Part shown: piece by piece, positions 16,279 through 24,833 of the stretch | Layout: every line of letters begins with the position of its first letter | How positions within the stretch are numbered: position 1 is the first letter of the stretch | Assembly: GCF_004297405.1 (NCBI RefSeq) | Contig: NZ_SCVC01000033.1 | Location: 62,001 to 126,000, forward strand | Direction: 5' to 3' | From: Reyranella sp. | Lineage (GTDB): Bacteria > Pseudomonadota > Alphaproteobacteria > Reyranellales > Reyranellaceae | DNA: 64,000 nt | Program-made: the position numbers and the translations under genes | Notes under the pieces: model-generated | Databases searched by the model: none | Told to the model about the DNA's origin: nothing | Seen by the model: the letters and a program-made list of their open reading frames with translations, nothing else

Positions 16279-17496
16279 ATGTCTCAATCGCCGCACGGCC
16301 CGCTGCAGGGTGTCCGGGTCGTCTCCTGTTCGACCGCGCAGGCCGGCACTGTGCCGTGGATGCTGATGGCCGATCTTGGTGCCGACGTAATCAAGATCGA
16401 GACACCCAGCGGTGGTGATTCCTCGCGGCGTATGACCGTGCTGCCGGGCATGGGCAGCACCTTCTTCGAAACCAACAATCGCGGCGTGAAGAGCGTGACG
16501 TTGAATCTCAAGTCCGCCGAGGGCCGCGCAATCCTGCACAAGCTTGCCGCGCGGGCCGATATTTTCAGCCAGAACTTCCGACCCGGCGCCGCCGAGAAGA
16601 ACGGTTTCGACTGGGAAGAGCTGCGCAAGGTCAATCCGAAGCTCGTGTATGTCTCGATTTCGGGTTACGGCCCCAAGGGACCGCATGCCCATCTGCCAGG
16701 CACCGATTCGATGGCACAGGCTCTGGGCGGCATCGCCGAGGCCTACTCCATGCCCGGACAGAAGATGCTCACTGGTGTGGTTTCGGTCGCGGACGAGACC
16801 TGTGCTTTCCTGGCCTTTGGCGGGGCGCTGGCGGCGCTCACCTATGCGCGCACCACGGGCATCGGCCAGAAGATCGATCTGTCGCTGTTGGGTGGCCAGA
16901 TTCGGTTGATGGGCTGGACACTCACGACCGCGATGTGGCGCAATCAGGATCCCATCACCGGCCAGGCGCGTATCACGGGGACAGTGGAGCGGCCCGGCAT
17001 CAGCGCCAGCTTCAATGATCGCGACGGCAAGCCGCTGGTTTTTCAGCTCGTCGGTCCGGAAGACTGGCAGGATGCAATGACATCGCTCGGCTTCTATGAT
17101 CGGCTGAAGGCCGCAGGTTTCGAGAAGCTCGGCATCATCATTGAAGATGTCGGCAAGCGTGCCGAATTGCTTGCGTTGCTCGATGATCTCTTTGCCACTG
17201 GCACGCGTGAGGATTGGGTGGCGAGGCTGCGCGGTGCCGACATCGTTTCCGCACCGATCAACACGCTGCTCGAGGCGTCGAACGATCCCGACGCCGTCGC
17301 CAATGGTTATGTCACCCATGTCGTGCATCCCAAGCATGGCCGCCTCAAGGTGCATGGCACGCCGTGGCAGTTCTCCGAGACGCCGGCCAAGCCTGGCATT
17401 GCGCCGGAATTGGGCGAGCACAACGATGCGGTGCTGGGCGAGCTGGGTTACAGCGCAGCCGAACTCGCTGATCTGCGAGCCCGGAAAATCATCTGA
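16279..17496 (+). CDS. CaiB/BaiF (family III) CoA-transferase
   Basis: A 405-residue family III CoA-transferase that moves CoA between organic acids via an aspartyl intermediate. The N-terminal part has VVSCSTAQAGTVPWMLMADLGADVIKIE, the CoA-binding Rossmann region. The catalytic-Asp region is GTDSMAQALGGIAEA, and the linker TGIGQKIDLSLL follows. The start at 16279 (MSQSPHG) has GGGAG upstream. Pairing with a divergent Bug receptor is a common arrangement for uptake and activation of one carboxylic acid, but the acid is not evident. Confidence 0.9.
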   Translation: MSQSPHGPLQGVRVVSCSTAQAGTVPWMLMADLGADVIKIETPSGGDSSRRMTVLPGMGSTFFETNNRGVKSVTLNLKSAEGRAILHKLAARADIFSQNFRPGAAEKNGFDWEELRKVNPKLVYVSISGYGPKGPHAHLPGTDSMAQALGGIAEAYSMPGQKMLTGVVSVADETCAFLAFGGALAALTYARTTGIGQKIDLSLLGGQIRLMGWTLTTAMWRNQDPITGQARITGTVERPGISASFNDRDGKPLVFQLVGPEDWQDAMTSLGFYDRLKAAGFEKLGIIIEDVGKRAELLALLDDLFATGTREDWVARLRGADIVSAPINTLLEASNDPDAVANGYVTHVVHPKHGRLKVHGTPWQFSETPAKPGIAPELGEHNDAVLGELGYSAAELADLRARKII

Positions 17497-17569
17497 CGAG
17501 GATCGAGTCGCCACCTATCTTTTTAGAATGCATCGCAAGCATATATGCATTGCTTGTGAGGTCTGCGCG

Positions 17570-17593
17570 CACATCCCCCAGATGGGGGATGTG
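17570..17593. repeat. strong inverted repeat in intergenic region
   Basis: A perfect 10-bp stem (CACATCCCCC/GGGGGATGTG) with loop AGAT, 74 bp after the CoA-transferase stop. No T-run follows. Just before it, CAAGCA and TGCTTG form another inverted repeat around an AT-rich core (about 17536-17556). The 268-bp gap otherwise holds no convincing gene. Confidence 0.5.
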
Positions 17594-17764
17594 TGAGGGA
17601 GAAGGATCTGGTCTTCGTCAGCGACCGGCAGGTCTGCATTCACAAAGAGGGCCGTCCGCATTTATCTCTACGGTATTGTGTCCTATGATTGATCTGAGGA
17701 GACCGAAGCGTTGCCGAGTCGTATCGTCCTCCGTCGAAGACCTGCGCAGCTAGGAGAGTAGCCC

Positions 17765-18091
17765 ATGCCTCCAGATGGTCCGCACGGTGCGCTACCTGAA
17801 CCCGCCTTCGCCACCGAAGCGCTTACGATCAATAGCCTGCAGCATGCCGTCGAAGCCCGACAGGGTTGTGCGGCTCGATTCGTCGAGTCGGTTGTCGTCT
17901 GGGAATTGCTGAAGGGAGAGATCGTCGAGGAGCGGATCGTCCATGTGTTCGATCTCTCCGGACATCCCGAGGCGATGACGGCCTACGCTTGGCGGTCGCC
18001 GTCCGAACGACGCTCGAACATCGTGTTGCGCCAGGGCGAGATCGCTGGCCCTGATGACGCCGTAAGAGCAGTTATTTTTGCACGCCGCTAG
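17765..18091 (+). CDS. hypothetical protein, 108 aa
   Basis: I do not recognise this protein. It is a soluble, mixed alpha/beta-looking sequence without signal peptide or membrane segment. It contains VESVVVWELLKGEIVEERIVHVFDLSGHPEAMTA-like alternating residues that suggest a small beta-rich domain. The ATG at 17765 is preceded by AGGAGAG, a good ribosome-binding site, which argues for a real gene. Its 3' end overlaps the acyl carrier protein gene by 20 bp in convergent orientation. Confidence 0.55.
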   Translation: MPPDGPHGALPEPAFATEALTINSLQHAVEARQGCAARFVESVVVWELLKGEIVEERIVHVFDLSGHPEAMTAYAWRSPSERRSNIVLRQGEIAGPDDAVRAVIFARR

Positions 18092-18332
18092 GCTTGTCGG
18101 CTCGATTGTGAGTCGCGAGAAAGGCGACGACATCGCCGACGGTCTCGAACTTCTCTGCAGCCGCATCGGGAATTTCGACGTCGAACTCATCTTCCAGCGA
18201 CATGATCGTCTCGACGACGTCGATGCTGGTGACTCCCAGTTCATCCATCCGGGCGGCCTCGGTGATCTTTTCGGCGTCGATCTGGAATTTCGCCGCCATG
18301 ACGCGGCTGACCCGCTCCGACACTGTGTCCAT
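18072..18332 (-). CDS. acyl carrier protein (stand-alone)
   Basis: An 86-residue four-helix carrier protein. The phosphopantetheine attachment region reads ELGVTSIDVVE, so the usual D-S-L is T-S-I with the modified serine at S36. Helix II (VVETIMSLEDEFDVEIPD) is typical of ACPs. It is not next to fatty-acid synthesis genes, so it is probably a specialised ACP rather than the main AcpP. AGGAGG lies seven bases before the start. Confidence 0.88.
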   Translation of the reverse strand: MDTVSERVSRVMAAKFQIDAEKITEAARMDELGVTSIDVVETIMSLEDEFDVEIPDAAAEKFETVGDVVAFLATHNRADKPSGVQK

Positions 18333-18499
18333 GGTCTATCCTCCTGCTCGGAAGGGCAACGCTGTCACCCTGCCGGCTGATCCTTATCTGGTGCTACGCT
18401 ACCTGCGTGGCAACATCAAACCCTTGAACTTCCGGGCGGGATCGTCCACGTCACCCTTCGCCGAAACATTCGTACCCCACATCGGCTATTCTGGTTGAA

Positions 18500-19087
18500 A
18501 TGGTCGATACTGTCCCGTCTTTGTTGCGCAGTATTCGCGCCTGCACGATCTGTGCGCAGGCTTTGGAGAATGGTCCGAATCCCGTCGTCCAGTTCGCCAA
18601 AAATTCGCGCCTGATCATTGTCGGGCAGGCACCAGGGGCAAAAGTGCACGAAAGCGGAGTGCCCTGGCAGGATGCGAGCGGCGATCGGTTGCGCGACTGG
18701 ACGGGCCTCAGCGCCGCCGAATTCTACGATCCGCAGAAGGTTGCACTCGTGCCGATGGGCTTTTGCTATCCCGGCAAGGGCAAGAGCGGTGATCTTCCGC
18801 CGCGCCCTGAATGCGCACCGCAATGGCACGACCGCGTCCTTGATCTTCTGGTCGAGAAGCGGCTCGTCCTGTTGGTCGGCAGCTACGCCCAGGCGCGCTA
18901 TCTCACCAAGATCAAGGGCAGGCAAAACCTCACCGAGGCGGTGAGGGATTTCAGATCGCACGGGCCATCGGTCTTTCCATTGCCGCATCCTTCATGGCGC
19001 AGCGGCATCTGGATGACGCGCAATCCCTGGTTCGAAGCGGAAGTGCTGCCGCCTCTACGCAAGGCCGTGCGTGCGGCCTTGCGCTGA
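18500..19087 (+). CDS. uracil-DNA glycosylase superfamily protein
   Basis: A 195-residue single-domain protein of the uracil-DNA glycosylase fold. The N-terminal motif IIVGQAPGAKVHESGVPW matches the GQAPG (water-activating/uracil-binding) loop, and the C-terminal PLPHPSWRS matches the HPS leucine-loop motif. An internal CTIC pair (residues 15-18) could be half of a metal site, but the full Fe-S cysteine set of families 4/5 is missing. It may excise uracil or act on another base. Confidence 0.82.
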   Translation: MVDTVPSLLRSIRACTICAQALENGPNPVVQFAKNSRLIIVGQAPGAKVHESGVPWQDASGDRLRDWTGLSAAEFYDPQKVALVPMGFCYPGKGKSGDLPPRPECAPQWHDRVLDLLVEKRLVLLVGSYAQARYLTKIKGRQNLTEAVRDFRSHGPSVFPLPHPSWRSGIWMTRNPWFEAEVLPPLRKAVRAALR

Positions 19088-19099
19088 CCTCGGCCACTC

Positions 19100-19519
19100 C
19101 TACGGCAGGATCGCGTCGGCTTCGATCTCGACCTTGGCGTTCGGATCGATCAGTGCCGATATCTGCACGAGGGTCATCGCCGGGAAGTGTTTGCCGAGCG
19201 TTGCAGCCCAGGCTTCGCCAACCGCCTTGCCGGCGGCGTTGAACTCCGCAATGTCGGTGACGTAAGCGCGTAACGCCACCAGATGACGCGGCTCACCGCC
19301 TGCGGCCTTCAATACGGTGACGACATTGCCGAGCGCCAGTCGCCACTGCGTGCCGGCATCGGTTCCCTGCGGAATATGCGCCTGTCCCGGCTCTTTGCCG
19401 ATCTGTCCCGCGATGCGCACGCTCTTCGTTCCAGCAGCGACGACAGCATGCGAGAAGCCGCGCGGCCGCGGCCAGCCTTCCGGCAGGATCGACGCGTAGG
19501 CGATGTCCGACGTACTCAT
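19100..19519 (-). CDS. RidA family protein
   Basis: A 139-residue RidA/YjgF-type protein; the family hydrolyses reactive enamines and imines. Visible features are VRIAGQIGKEPG, LGNVVTVLKAAGGEPRHLVALRAYVTD and a C-terminal VEIEADAIL. The canonical catalytic Arg of RidA lies in this RAYVTD region, with the terminal E-A motif conserved. The start at 19519 is preceded by GGAGGAAA. Divergent from the lipoprotein gene. Confidence 0.88.
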   Translation of the reverse strand: MSTSDIAYASILPEGWPRPRGFSHAVVAAGTKSVRIAGQIGKEPGQAHIPQGTDAGTQWRLALGNVVTVLKAAGGEPRHLVALRAYVTDIAEFNAAGKAVGEAWAATLGKHFPAMTLVQISALIDPNAKVEIEADAILP

Positions 19520-19622
19520 GATCTCGTTTCCTCCAAAGGGGGTATGTGTCGCTCGCAAATGCAGAAGCAGTTTATGAACGATGAGTTCTTCGGGGCAAAC
19601 TGCGTCATTTCACACAAGGATC

Positions 19623-19651
19623 TTGACGTAGTTGCTTGAAAGAGGTGATCT
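19623..19651 (+). promoter_or_regulatory. candidate sigma-70 promoter of the 227-aa lipoprotein gene
   Basis: TTGACG (19623-19628), 17 bases, then TGATCT (19646-19651). The -35 box is good and the -10 is weak. It lies 24 bp before the start at 19675. Confidence 0.3.
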
Positions 19652-19674
19652 TCAACCAAGTGGGGGGAGATCTA

Positions 19675-20358
19675 ATGAAAGTTCTACTTGTAGCAGTATC
19701 ATTGATACTGATGGGCGCCTGCGCGCCAATGCAACAGATAGAGCGGGTTCCCGAAGTAGACCCGAAGATGGCCGAGTCGTTCGCACAAACAAAGTCGTTT
19801 GTATATGAGCGAGCCATCGTGCGCGGCGAGCGTGGTGAAGGGGTGGTGACGGTGCAGGGAGGCCTAGCCTGTGTGCCGCACGCCCAAGGACACGCGCAGT
19901 CGGAACAGTATGCTGCAACGAATCAGGCTTTTGAAAACGCCTTTCAGGAGGAGTTTGCGCGAGCCGGCTACCGGATTGCCAGGACGGTCGGCGGCGGTGA
20001 TCTGTTCACGGACAAGAAGGATATTGCGGCCGATTTCCGTATCGCCGGTGTCGTAACCAAGCTGAAGATGAACGTCTGTTTCCCCATGGCCGGGTTCGGC
20101 AACTTTACCACCGGCAAGGGGGAGGCGAGCCTGACGGTCGAATGGCAAGTCTATTCCAACGCAACGAAGAGCGTCGTCTATACCAGCGTGCAAAAGGGCT
20201 ATGCGATCATCAGTAGTAGCATGGCCGGCCCAGTCAATGAGCTGTGGCGCGAGGCCTTTGCAAGAGCGGTGCGGGGGCTGCTAGCCGATGAAGGCTTCGT
20301 CGCCATCGCAAATGGTGCGACCGTAACACCCATCGTGAATGCCAAGCCAAGTAGCTGA
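19675..20358 (+). CDS. hypothetical lipoprotein, 227 aa
   Basis: A predicted lipoprotein: MKVLLVAVSLILMGACAP has a clean lipobox (LMGAC, C16). I do not recognise the mature domain. It carries two further cysteines (in GGLACVPH and MNVCFPMAG) that could form a disulfide, and the sequence pattern (VEWQVYSNATKSVVYTS) suggests a beta-rich periplasmic fold. The start at 19675 follows GGGGGAGA. It probably sits at the outer membrane facing the periplasm. Confidence 0.8.
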   Translation: MKVLLVAVSLILMGACAPMQQIERVPEVDPKMAESFAQTKSFVYERAIVRGERGEGVVTVQGGLACVPHAQGHAQSEQYAATNQAFENAFQEEFARAGYRIARTVGGGDLFTDKKDIAADFRIAGVVTKLKMNVCFPMAGFGNFTTGKGEASLTVEWQVYSNATKSVVYTSVQKGYAIISSSMAGPVNELWREAFARAVRGLLADEGFVAIANGATVTPIVNAKPSS

Positions 20359-20403
20359 GCGGTCGAGAACGCCGATCGGCTCGCTCCGCGATGGCGCGAT
20401 CAA

Positions 20404-21384
20404 TCACTTGTAGCCGCACGCCTCTGCGCTGGTGCGCACTACCCGCCATGTCGTGCCGTCGCTCCAACAGCCGTCGTGCCATGCGCCCGTGAGGCTCTTG
20501 CCGTCGGATTCCTTCAGCGTGCCCATGCCTTCGGGCTTGCCACGGTAAAATTCGCCGTCATAGACCGCGCCGTTCGGCAGTTTCAGCGTGCCGCGGCCAT
20601 GTTCCTCGCCGTCGCGGAAGTCGCCCTCGTAGCGTTCGCCGTTGGCATAGGTCGCGATGCCCCTGCGGTTCAATTTGAGATCGTTAAACCATCCTTCGAA
20701 GCGCGTGCCGTCGGGTCGGGTGAGTACGCCGCGGCCGAACGGAAATTGACCCTGGTAGCGGCTGCCGTCGCCGAGTGTGGCGACGGTGAGGGCGATGAGC
20801 TGGCCTTGGCGGTAGACACCGTCGACGCGCAATTGGCCGTTATTGTAGGTCATCACGCCAGGCCCGTCGTACTCGCCGTCCTTGAAGGTACCCTCGTAAC
20901 GATCGCCGTTGGCATAGGTGGCAACGCCACGGCCGTTGTAGTCACCGTTCCTCATCTCGCCGGTATAGGTATCGCCGGTCGCATAGCGCCAGCTTCCTTG
21001 GCCTTCGGCCCAGCCGTTGCGGAACATACCTTCGTAGCGATCGTCGTCGGCGGTGATCCAAATGCCATGCCCTTCCATCCGGCCGTTCTTCAACTCGCCT
21101 TCGTAGCGATCTGTCGGTTGGCCGTCCTTGAACCACTGCAGCACGCCCGGCCCCTGTGCCGTGCCACCCGGGCAGGCGCCTTCCCAGCGGATCGCTTCCT
21201 TGCCCTCGGGAGTGGGATTCCACACGCGGCAACGCGTCCCCGAGTCGGCGATCCACGCTCCCTGAGGCGGTGGTGGTGACGGTGCTGGCTGCGAGGGTGG
21301 TGGCGGCTCCTGTGTCTGGACCTGCGCCTCAGCCACCGTGCCAACCAAAACCATCGCAACCCCGATGACAATCGACGGACGCAT
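20404..21384 (-). CDS. secreted MORN-repeat protein
   Basis: A 326-residue protein with a signal peptide (cleavage near AEA-QVQ) and a Pro-rich linker (about 24-45). About nine MORN-like units follow, each of the form G-x-x-Y-x-G-x-x-x-x-G-x-x-x-G-x-G (for example NGDRYEGTFKDGEYDGPGV). Single cysteines near the two ends of the repeat array may be paired. MORN sheets commonly bind lipids or proteins; partner unknown. The next gene on the same strand starts 52 bp upstream. Confidence 0.85.
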   Translation of the reverse strand: MRPSIVIGVAMVLVGTVAEAQVQTQEPPPPSQPAPSPPPPQGAWIADSGTRCRVWNPTPEGKEAIRWEGACPGGTAQGPGVLQWFKDGQPTDRYEGELKNGRMEGHGIWITADDDRYEGMFRNGWAEGQGSWRYATGDTYTGEMRNGDYNGRGVATYANGDRYEGTFKDGEYDGPGVMTYNNGQLRVDGVYRQGQLIALTVATLGDGSRYQGQFPFGRGVLTRPDGTRFEGWFNDLKLNRRGIATYANGERYEGDFRDGEEHGRGTLKLPNGAVYDGEFYRGKPEGMGTLKESDGKSLTGAWHDGCWSDGTTWRVVRTSAEACGYK

Positions 21385-21435
21385 GCCGGATGATTGGCGG
21401 CCGGCGCGGGCGTTTCAAGAGCCTCGACTTGCCGT

Positions 21436-21924
21436 CTACTTCCGTTGCACCAGCTCCCGCGCTTTCGCCAATCGGTCGAGGCAACTGTCTTCACGGCCGC
21501 GCTCGGCTTCGGCTCGGGCGGCGAACAGTAGTGCCTGCAAGGTTGTCCGGTCGGACGCGCCCTCCCTGTTCCCGTCCTTCGTGCCGGGGGACGTCCCTGG
21601 CGCAGGCGATGGTGTGACATCAGGCATCGTCGGCATGCGAGTGTCCGTGCTCGGTGGCGGCGCGATGACCGACCGATCCTCCGTCTGCGGCGGCGTGATC
21701 ACGCCGCCTGAACGCCCGAGTTCCTGCGTGGTCGTGCCGGGGCCTCGGTTCGGGACACCGCGGTCTGGCGTTGCGACCGGCGGGTCGGTCGCGATGCCAT
21801 GGCGTTCGGCGAGCTGGCGCACCTGGTCTAAGCAGCTCTCGGCCGCCGCCGCGTCGGGCCACAGCACGAGCAAAGCGAGGCTCACGAAAAGAAGGCGAGC
21901 GGTCGTGGAAGAGGGCCGGTGCAT
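21436..21924 (-). CDS. secreted hypothetical protein with Pro-rich centre
   Basis: A 162-residue protein from the ATG at 21924. A signal peptide (RLLFVSLALLVLW, cleavage near AAA-ESC) is clear. The central part (about 55-120) is low-complexity, rich in Pro, Thr and Ser. The ends share a similar short helix, ESCLDQVRQLAERHGI and EDSCLDRLAKARELVQ, each with one cysteine, suggesting a disulfide-joined hairpin. Unknown family. Between an amidohydrolase gene and the MORN gene on the same strand. Confidence 0.65.
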   Translation of the reverse strand: MHRPSSTTARLLFVSLALLVLWPDAAAAESCLDQVRQLAERHGIATDPPVATPDRGVPNRGPGTTTQELGRSGGVITPPQTEDRSVIAPPPSTDTRMPTMPDVTPSPAPGTSPGTKDGNREGASDRTTLQALLFAARAEAERGREDSCLDRLAKARELVQRK

Positions 21925-21964
21925 GCCGAACCAACGACACGACGCAGCGATGGGTTGCGCTATG

Positions 21965-22828
21965 TCAGAAGCCGTACAGTCGCGCCGGATTGTCGACCAG
22001 GATCTTCTTGCGCACCGCTTCGTCCGGCACACACCGGAAGAACAGCCGCAGCAAGTCGTCTTCCTGCGGGATCTCAGCCGGTGAATGGCCGACATGAGGC
22101 CAGTCACTGCCCCAGACCAGACGGTCGGGATTGGCCGCCACCAGCGCCTGCATGAAGGAGGCCGTATCGTCGAACGACGCTCCCTTGCCTGAGCCCTGGC
22201 GCGTGTTGCGATCGGCGCCCGAGAGCTTGCACCAGTAACGTCCCGTCTTCAGCTTTTCGCAGAAGTCGCGGAAACCCGGATAGTCGACACCCTTGTCGGC
22301 CATCGTGCGACCCATGTGGTCGATCACGAAGTCGAAGGGCAACTTCTCCAGATCCGGCGCCAGCGCTTGAAGGTCGCCGGTCTCGATCCAGAGCTGGACA
22401 TGCCAGCCGCGCTCTGCCAACCGCGGCGCCAGCGGCTGCAGATCGTCCAGGCTCATCCCGCCGGACGACACGGCCTTGCCGTCCTGTCGTAGAAGATTGA
22501 TCCGCACGCCGCGAAACCCGGCATCGGTCAGCTCGTCGAGCCGCCGGTCGGTCACGTCGGGCTTCAGCAGCGCCACGCCGCGCAGCCGATCCGGATGGCG
22601 CTTCAGCGCATCGAGCGTCACGTCATTATCGGCGCCTGCCGCCAGCGCATGGACGATGACGCCCTTCGCGATGCCCATCGAATCCCAGAGAGCCAGGAGC
22701 GTCTCGACAGGCGTTTCGCGCGCCGGCGCGAACTTGCCCTCGCGCACCGGCGGAAAGCGATCGAAAGGGCCGTAGACGTGGACATGACAATCGCAGGCGC
22801 CGTCCGGCAGGCCCAATCCCTTTTCCAT
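21965..22828 (-). CDS. amidohydrolase-family TIM-barrel hydrolase (PDC lactonase-like)
   Basis: A 287-residue member of the amidohydrolase superfamily closest in pattern to 2-pyrone-4,6-dicarboxylate lactonase-type enzymes. Strand 1 has CDCHVHVYGP (H-x-H), a lysine/histidine region FVIDHMGRT follows, and strand 8 has WGSDWPHVGHS with the catalytic Asp. Enzymes of this group open lactone rings or decarboxylate in aromatic breakdown. No lig or other aromatic genes are adjacent, so the substrate is open. Confidence 0.85.
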   Translation of the reverse strand: MEKGLGLPDGACDCHVHVYGPFDRFPPVREGKFAPARETPVETLLALWDSMGIAKGVIVHALAAGADNDVTLDALKRHPDRLRGVALLKPDVTDRRLDELTDAGFRGVRINLLRQDGKAVSSGGMSLDDLQPLAPRLAERGWHVQLWIETGDLQALAPDLEKLPFDFVIDHMGRTMADKGVDYPGFRDFCEKLKTGRYWCKLSGADRNTRQGSGKGASFDDTASFMQALVAANPDRLVWGSDWPHVGHSPAEIPQEDDLLRLFFRCVPDEAVRKKILVDNPARLYGF

Positions 22829-23028
22829 GACGCATCACTCCAACACGAACGTTCCTGCTCTCGGGGAGAAGGAGGTGACGAAAGAATAGGCGACGGCAGT
22901 TCGAGCGTCCTCTCCCGCCCCATAGCGGCCATCGCCAGGCGATGCGATCGTCGACGGATGGCGTGAGTCTCGCCGCGAGTTCGGGTTAGCTAGCGAAACG
23001 ACGCATCCATCTGAAGGAAGTGATATCA

Positions 23029-23775
23029 ATGAAGATCGATTTTACGGGCAAGAAGGCCATCATCTGCGGCGGCAGCCGGGGCATCGGCCGCGCGATCGCG
23101 CTGGGCTTTGCTGCTTGCGGTGGCGAGGTATCGATTTGCGCCCGCGATCCCAAGGCCCTGGAGGAGACCCGCGCCGAGATCGCCAAGCACGGCCACAAGG
23201 CCCATGCCGCGAGCGCCGACCTCTCGAAAGGCGATGTGGTACGCGGCTACGTGCGCGACGCCGTTGCCGCTCTGGGTGGCGTCGACTTCCTGGTCAACAA
23301 CGCCTCGGCCTTCGGCTCGTCGGATGATGACCACGGCTGGACGAGCAATCTGGCGGTGGACATGCTGTCGATCGTCCATGCGACGCAGGAAGCGCTGCCC
23401 TCTCTCAAGAAGGGGCAGGGCAGCGTGCTGAACATCTCATCCATCGCCGCACACCATCCCGCGGGACGCCAGCCGCCCTACGGCGCCATCAAGGCGGCGG
23501 TCATCCACTACACCGTCACCCAGGCGGCGATGTATGCGGCCGACCGTGTCCGTGTGAACTGCATCGCGCCTGGCTCGATCGACTTTCCGGGCGGCGTGTG
23601 GGATCGCCGCAAGACGGACAATCCGAAACTCTACAATGGCACCCTGGCGTCGATTCCCTTCGGCCGCTTCGGCACGCCGGAGGAGGTGGCGAACGTCGCC
23701 TTGTTCCTGGCTTCGCCGCATGCCTCGTGGGTGACCGGCCAGACGATTGCCGTTGCTGGCGGGCAGGGACTCTAG
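23029..23775 (+). CDS. short-chain dehydrogenase/reductase (SDR)
   Basis: A 248-residue classical SDR with N-terminal cofactor motif GGSRGIGRAIA (about 14-24), NNAS at ~90, the catalytic Ser in NISSIAA, and Y-x3-K as YGAIK. The C-terminal half is of the fatty-acid reductase type (GRFGTPEEVANVALFL). The ATG at 23029 has GGAAG eight bases upstream; the GTG three codons earlier overlaps that site. Acyl or hydroxy substrates are likely; the exact one is not shown. Confidence 0.9.
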   Translation: MKIDFTGKKAIICGGSRGIGRAIALGFAACGGEVSICARDPKALEETRAEIAKHGHKAHAASADLSKGDVVRGYVRDAVAALGGVDFLVNNASAFGSSDDDHGWTSNLAVDMLSIVHATQEALPSLKKGQGSVLNISSIAAHHPAGRQPPYGAIKAAVIHYTVTQAAMYAADRVRVNCIAPGSIDFPGGVWDRRKTDNPKLYNGTLASIPFGRFGTPEEVANVALFLASPHASWVTGQTIAVAGGQGL

Positions 23776-23787
23776 AAGGCGGTCGCC

Positions 23788-24177
23788 TCAGCGAAAATCC
23801 TCGGGCCGCAGTTCGATCGCCTGCCCGTGCGGCGTGCGATCGGCTGCGTGATCCCAAGCATGGATATACCGGTCGAGCGTATCGGAAGACGCAATACCTT
23901 TGAGCGCAACCACGCGCTCGAGGGTCGCGAGCCAGTGCCTGTAATAGGTGCTGCCATCGTCCGGATCGCCCACTGCGCGAGCCTTCTGGATTTCCTCGCC
24001 CAGCAAGGTCGCCCAATCCGACCAGGTGAAGACGCCACGTTGATGCAGGGTGAGCGCCATCGCGAAGGCCTGTGCCTGCCATGGCTCTTCGAACACTGGC
24101 GCCTCGCCCTCGCAAGGGACTCCTGGAACAATATCCAGCGCGGCGCGGATAGCGTCGGCCTTCGCGTCTTCCGTCAC
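23788..24177 (-). CDS. nitrile hydratase accessory (P14K-like) protein
   Basis: A 129-residue protein of the nitrile hydratase beta-like accessory family. In cobalt enzymes it brings metal to the alpha subunit by subunit swapping. Family signatures are PVFEEPWQAQAFAMALTLH and GVFTWSDWATLLGEEI, followed by YYRHWLATLERVV. The GTG at 24177 overlaps the nthB stop as GTGA, so it is translationally coupled. Order alpha-beta-accessory is typical of cobalt-type clusters. Confidence 0.9.
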   Translation of the reverse strand: MTEDAKADAIRAALDIVPGVPCEGEAPVFEEPWQAQAFAMALTLHQRGVFTWSDWATLLGEEIQKARAVGDPDDGSTYYRHWLATLERVVALKGIASSDTLDRYIHAWDHAADRTPHGQAIELRPEDFR

Positions 24178-24833
24178 GCCGCCTCCAGATAGGGCTCGAA
24201 GGCTTCGATCGAGACGCGCACCGTCGGATCGGCATCGGGTCCCCACAGTTCCGCTCCCTCGAACGTCACCGTGTAGAGCCATTCCGGCCTTTCGACTCCT
24301 TCGGCAACAGTGGCGTCGGGAAATACATGGCAGCCCTGGATGCGCTCGATCGTACCTGTGTGACCACGCGCGAAGCGCGGCAGGCGCGTGTGCGAGACCG
24401 GATGGATGTTCTTCGTCCGCACGCGCGCGCCGACCTGGAATCGAGCCGCCGCCGTTGCCGGACGGCTGTAGCTCCGGCGCACGAGCAGTCCGTCCACTTC
24501 GGCGGCTGTGGCGCTCTTCTTCTTGAGCGGCCGTCCCGCTCCCGACGCATGCCCTGAAGCGAGCTCGTCCTCCGTGACGAGGCCCCTCGCGAGGCAGAGC
24601 CTCTCCAGCCGCAGCATCCATTTCCTATAGTAGGAAGAGGTAAGATAGACCGCGGGTGGCAAGGTCTCGATCCAGTAGCGGCCGACATCGATATTCCATT
24701 CGCCGGTCGCGCCCATGATGCGGTTCAGTGCCAATGCCCGGCCCTCCCACGCATTATGAAACGGTGGTTCCGAGGGCGGGGCTTTAACCTTGCCGAACCC
24801 ATCCATGCCGCCCAGGTCGTGAATGCCGTTCAT
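24174..24833 (-). CDS. nthB: nitrile hydratase subunit beta
   Basis: A 219-residue beta subunit, with the characteristic N-terminus MNGIHDLGGMDGFGKV, a helical middle (YYRKWMLRLERLCLARGLVT) and a C-terminal SH3-like barrel (VGARVRTKNIHPVSHTRLP, then GTIERIQGCHVFPD). With the alpha subunit it hydrates nitriles to amides. The start overlaps the alpha stop by 4 bp, and the stop overlaps the accessory gene by 4 bp. Confidence 0.95.
   Translation of the reverse strand: MNGIHDLGGMDGFGKVKAPPSEPPFHNAWEGRALALNRIMGATGEWNIDVGRYWIETLPPAVYLTSSYYRKWMLRLERLCLARGLVTEDELASGHASGAGRPLKKKSATAAEVDGLLVRRSYSRPATAAARFQVGARVRTKNIHPVSHTRLPRFARGHTGTIERIQGCHVFPDATVAEGVERPEWLYTVTFEGAELWGPDADPTVRVSIEAFEPYLEAA

Noticed and set aside
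17550..17753. 67-codon frame in the gap before the 108-aa gene
   Set aside because: It runs through the strong hairpin and has no ribosome-binding site or protein-like pattern.
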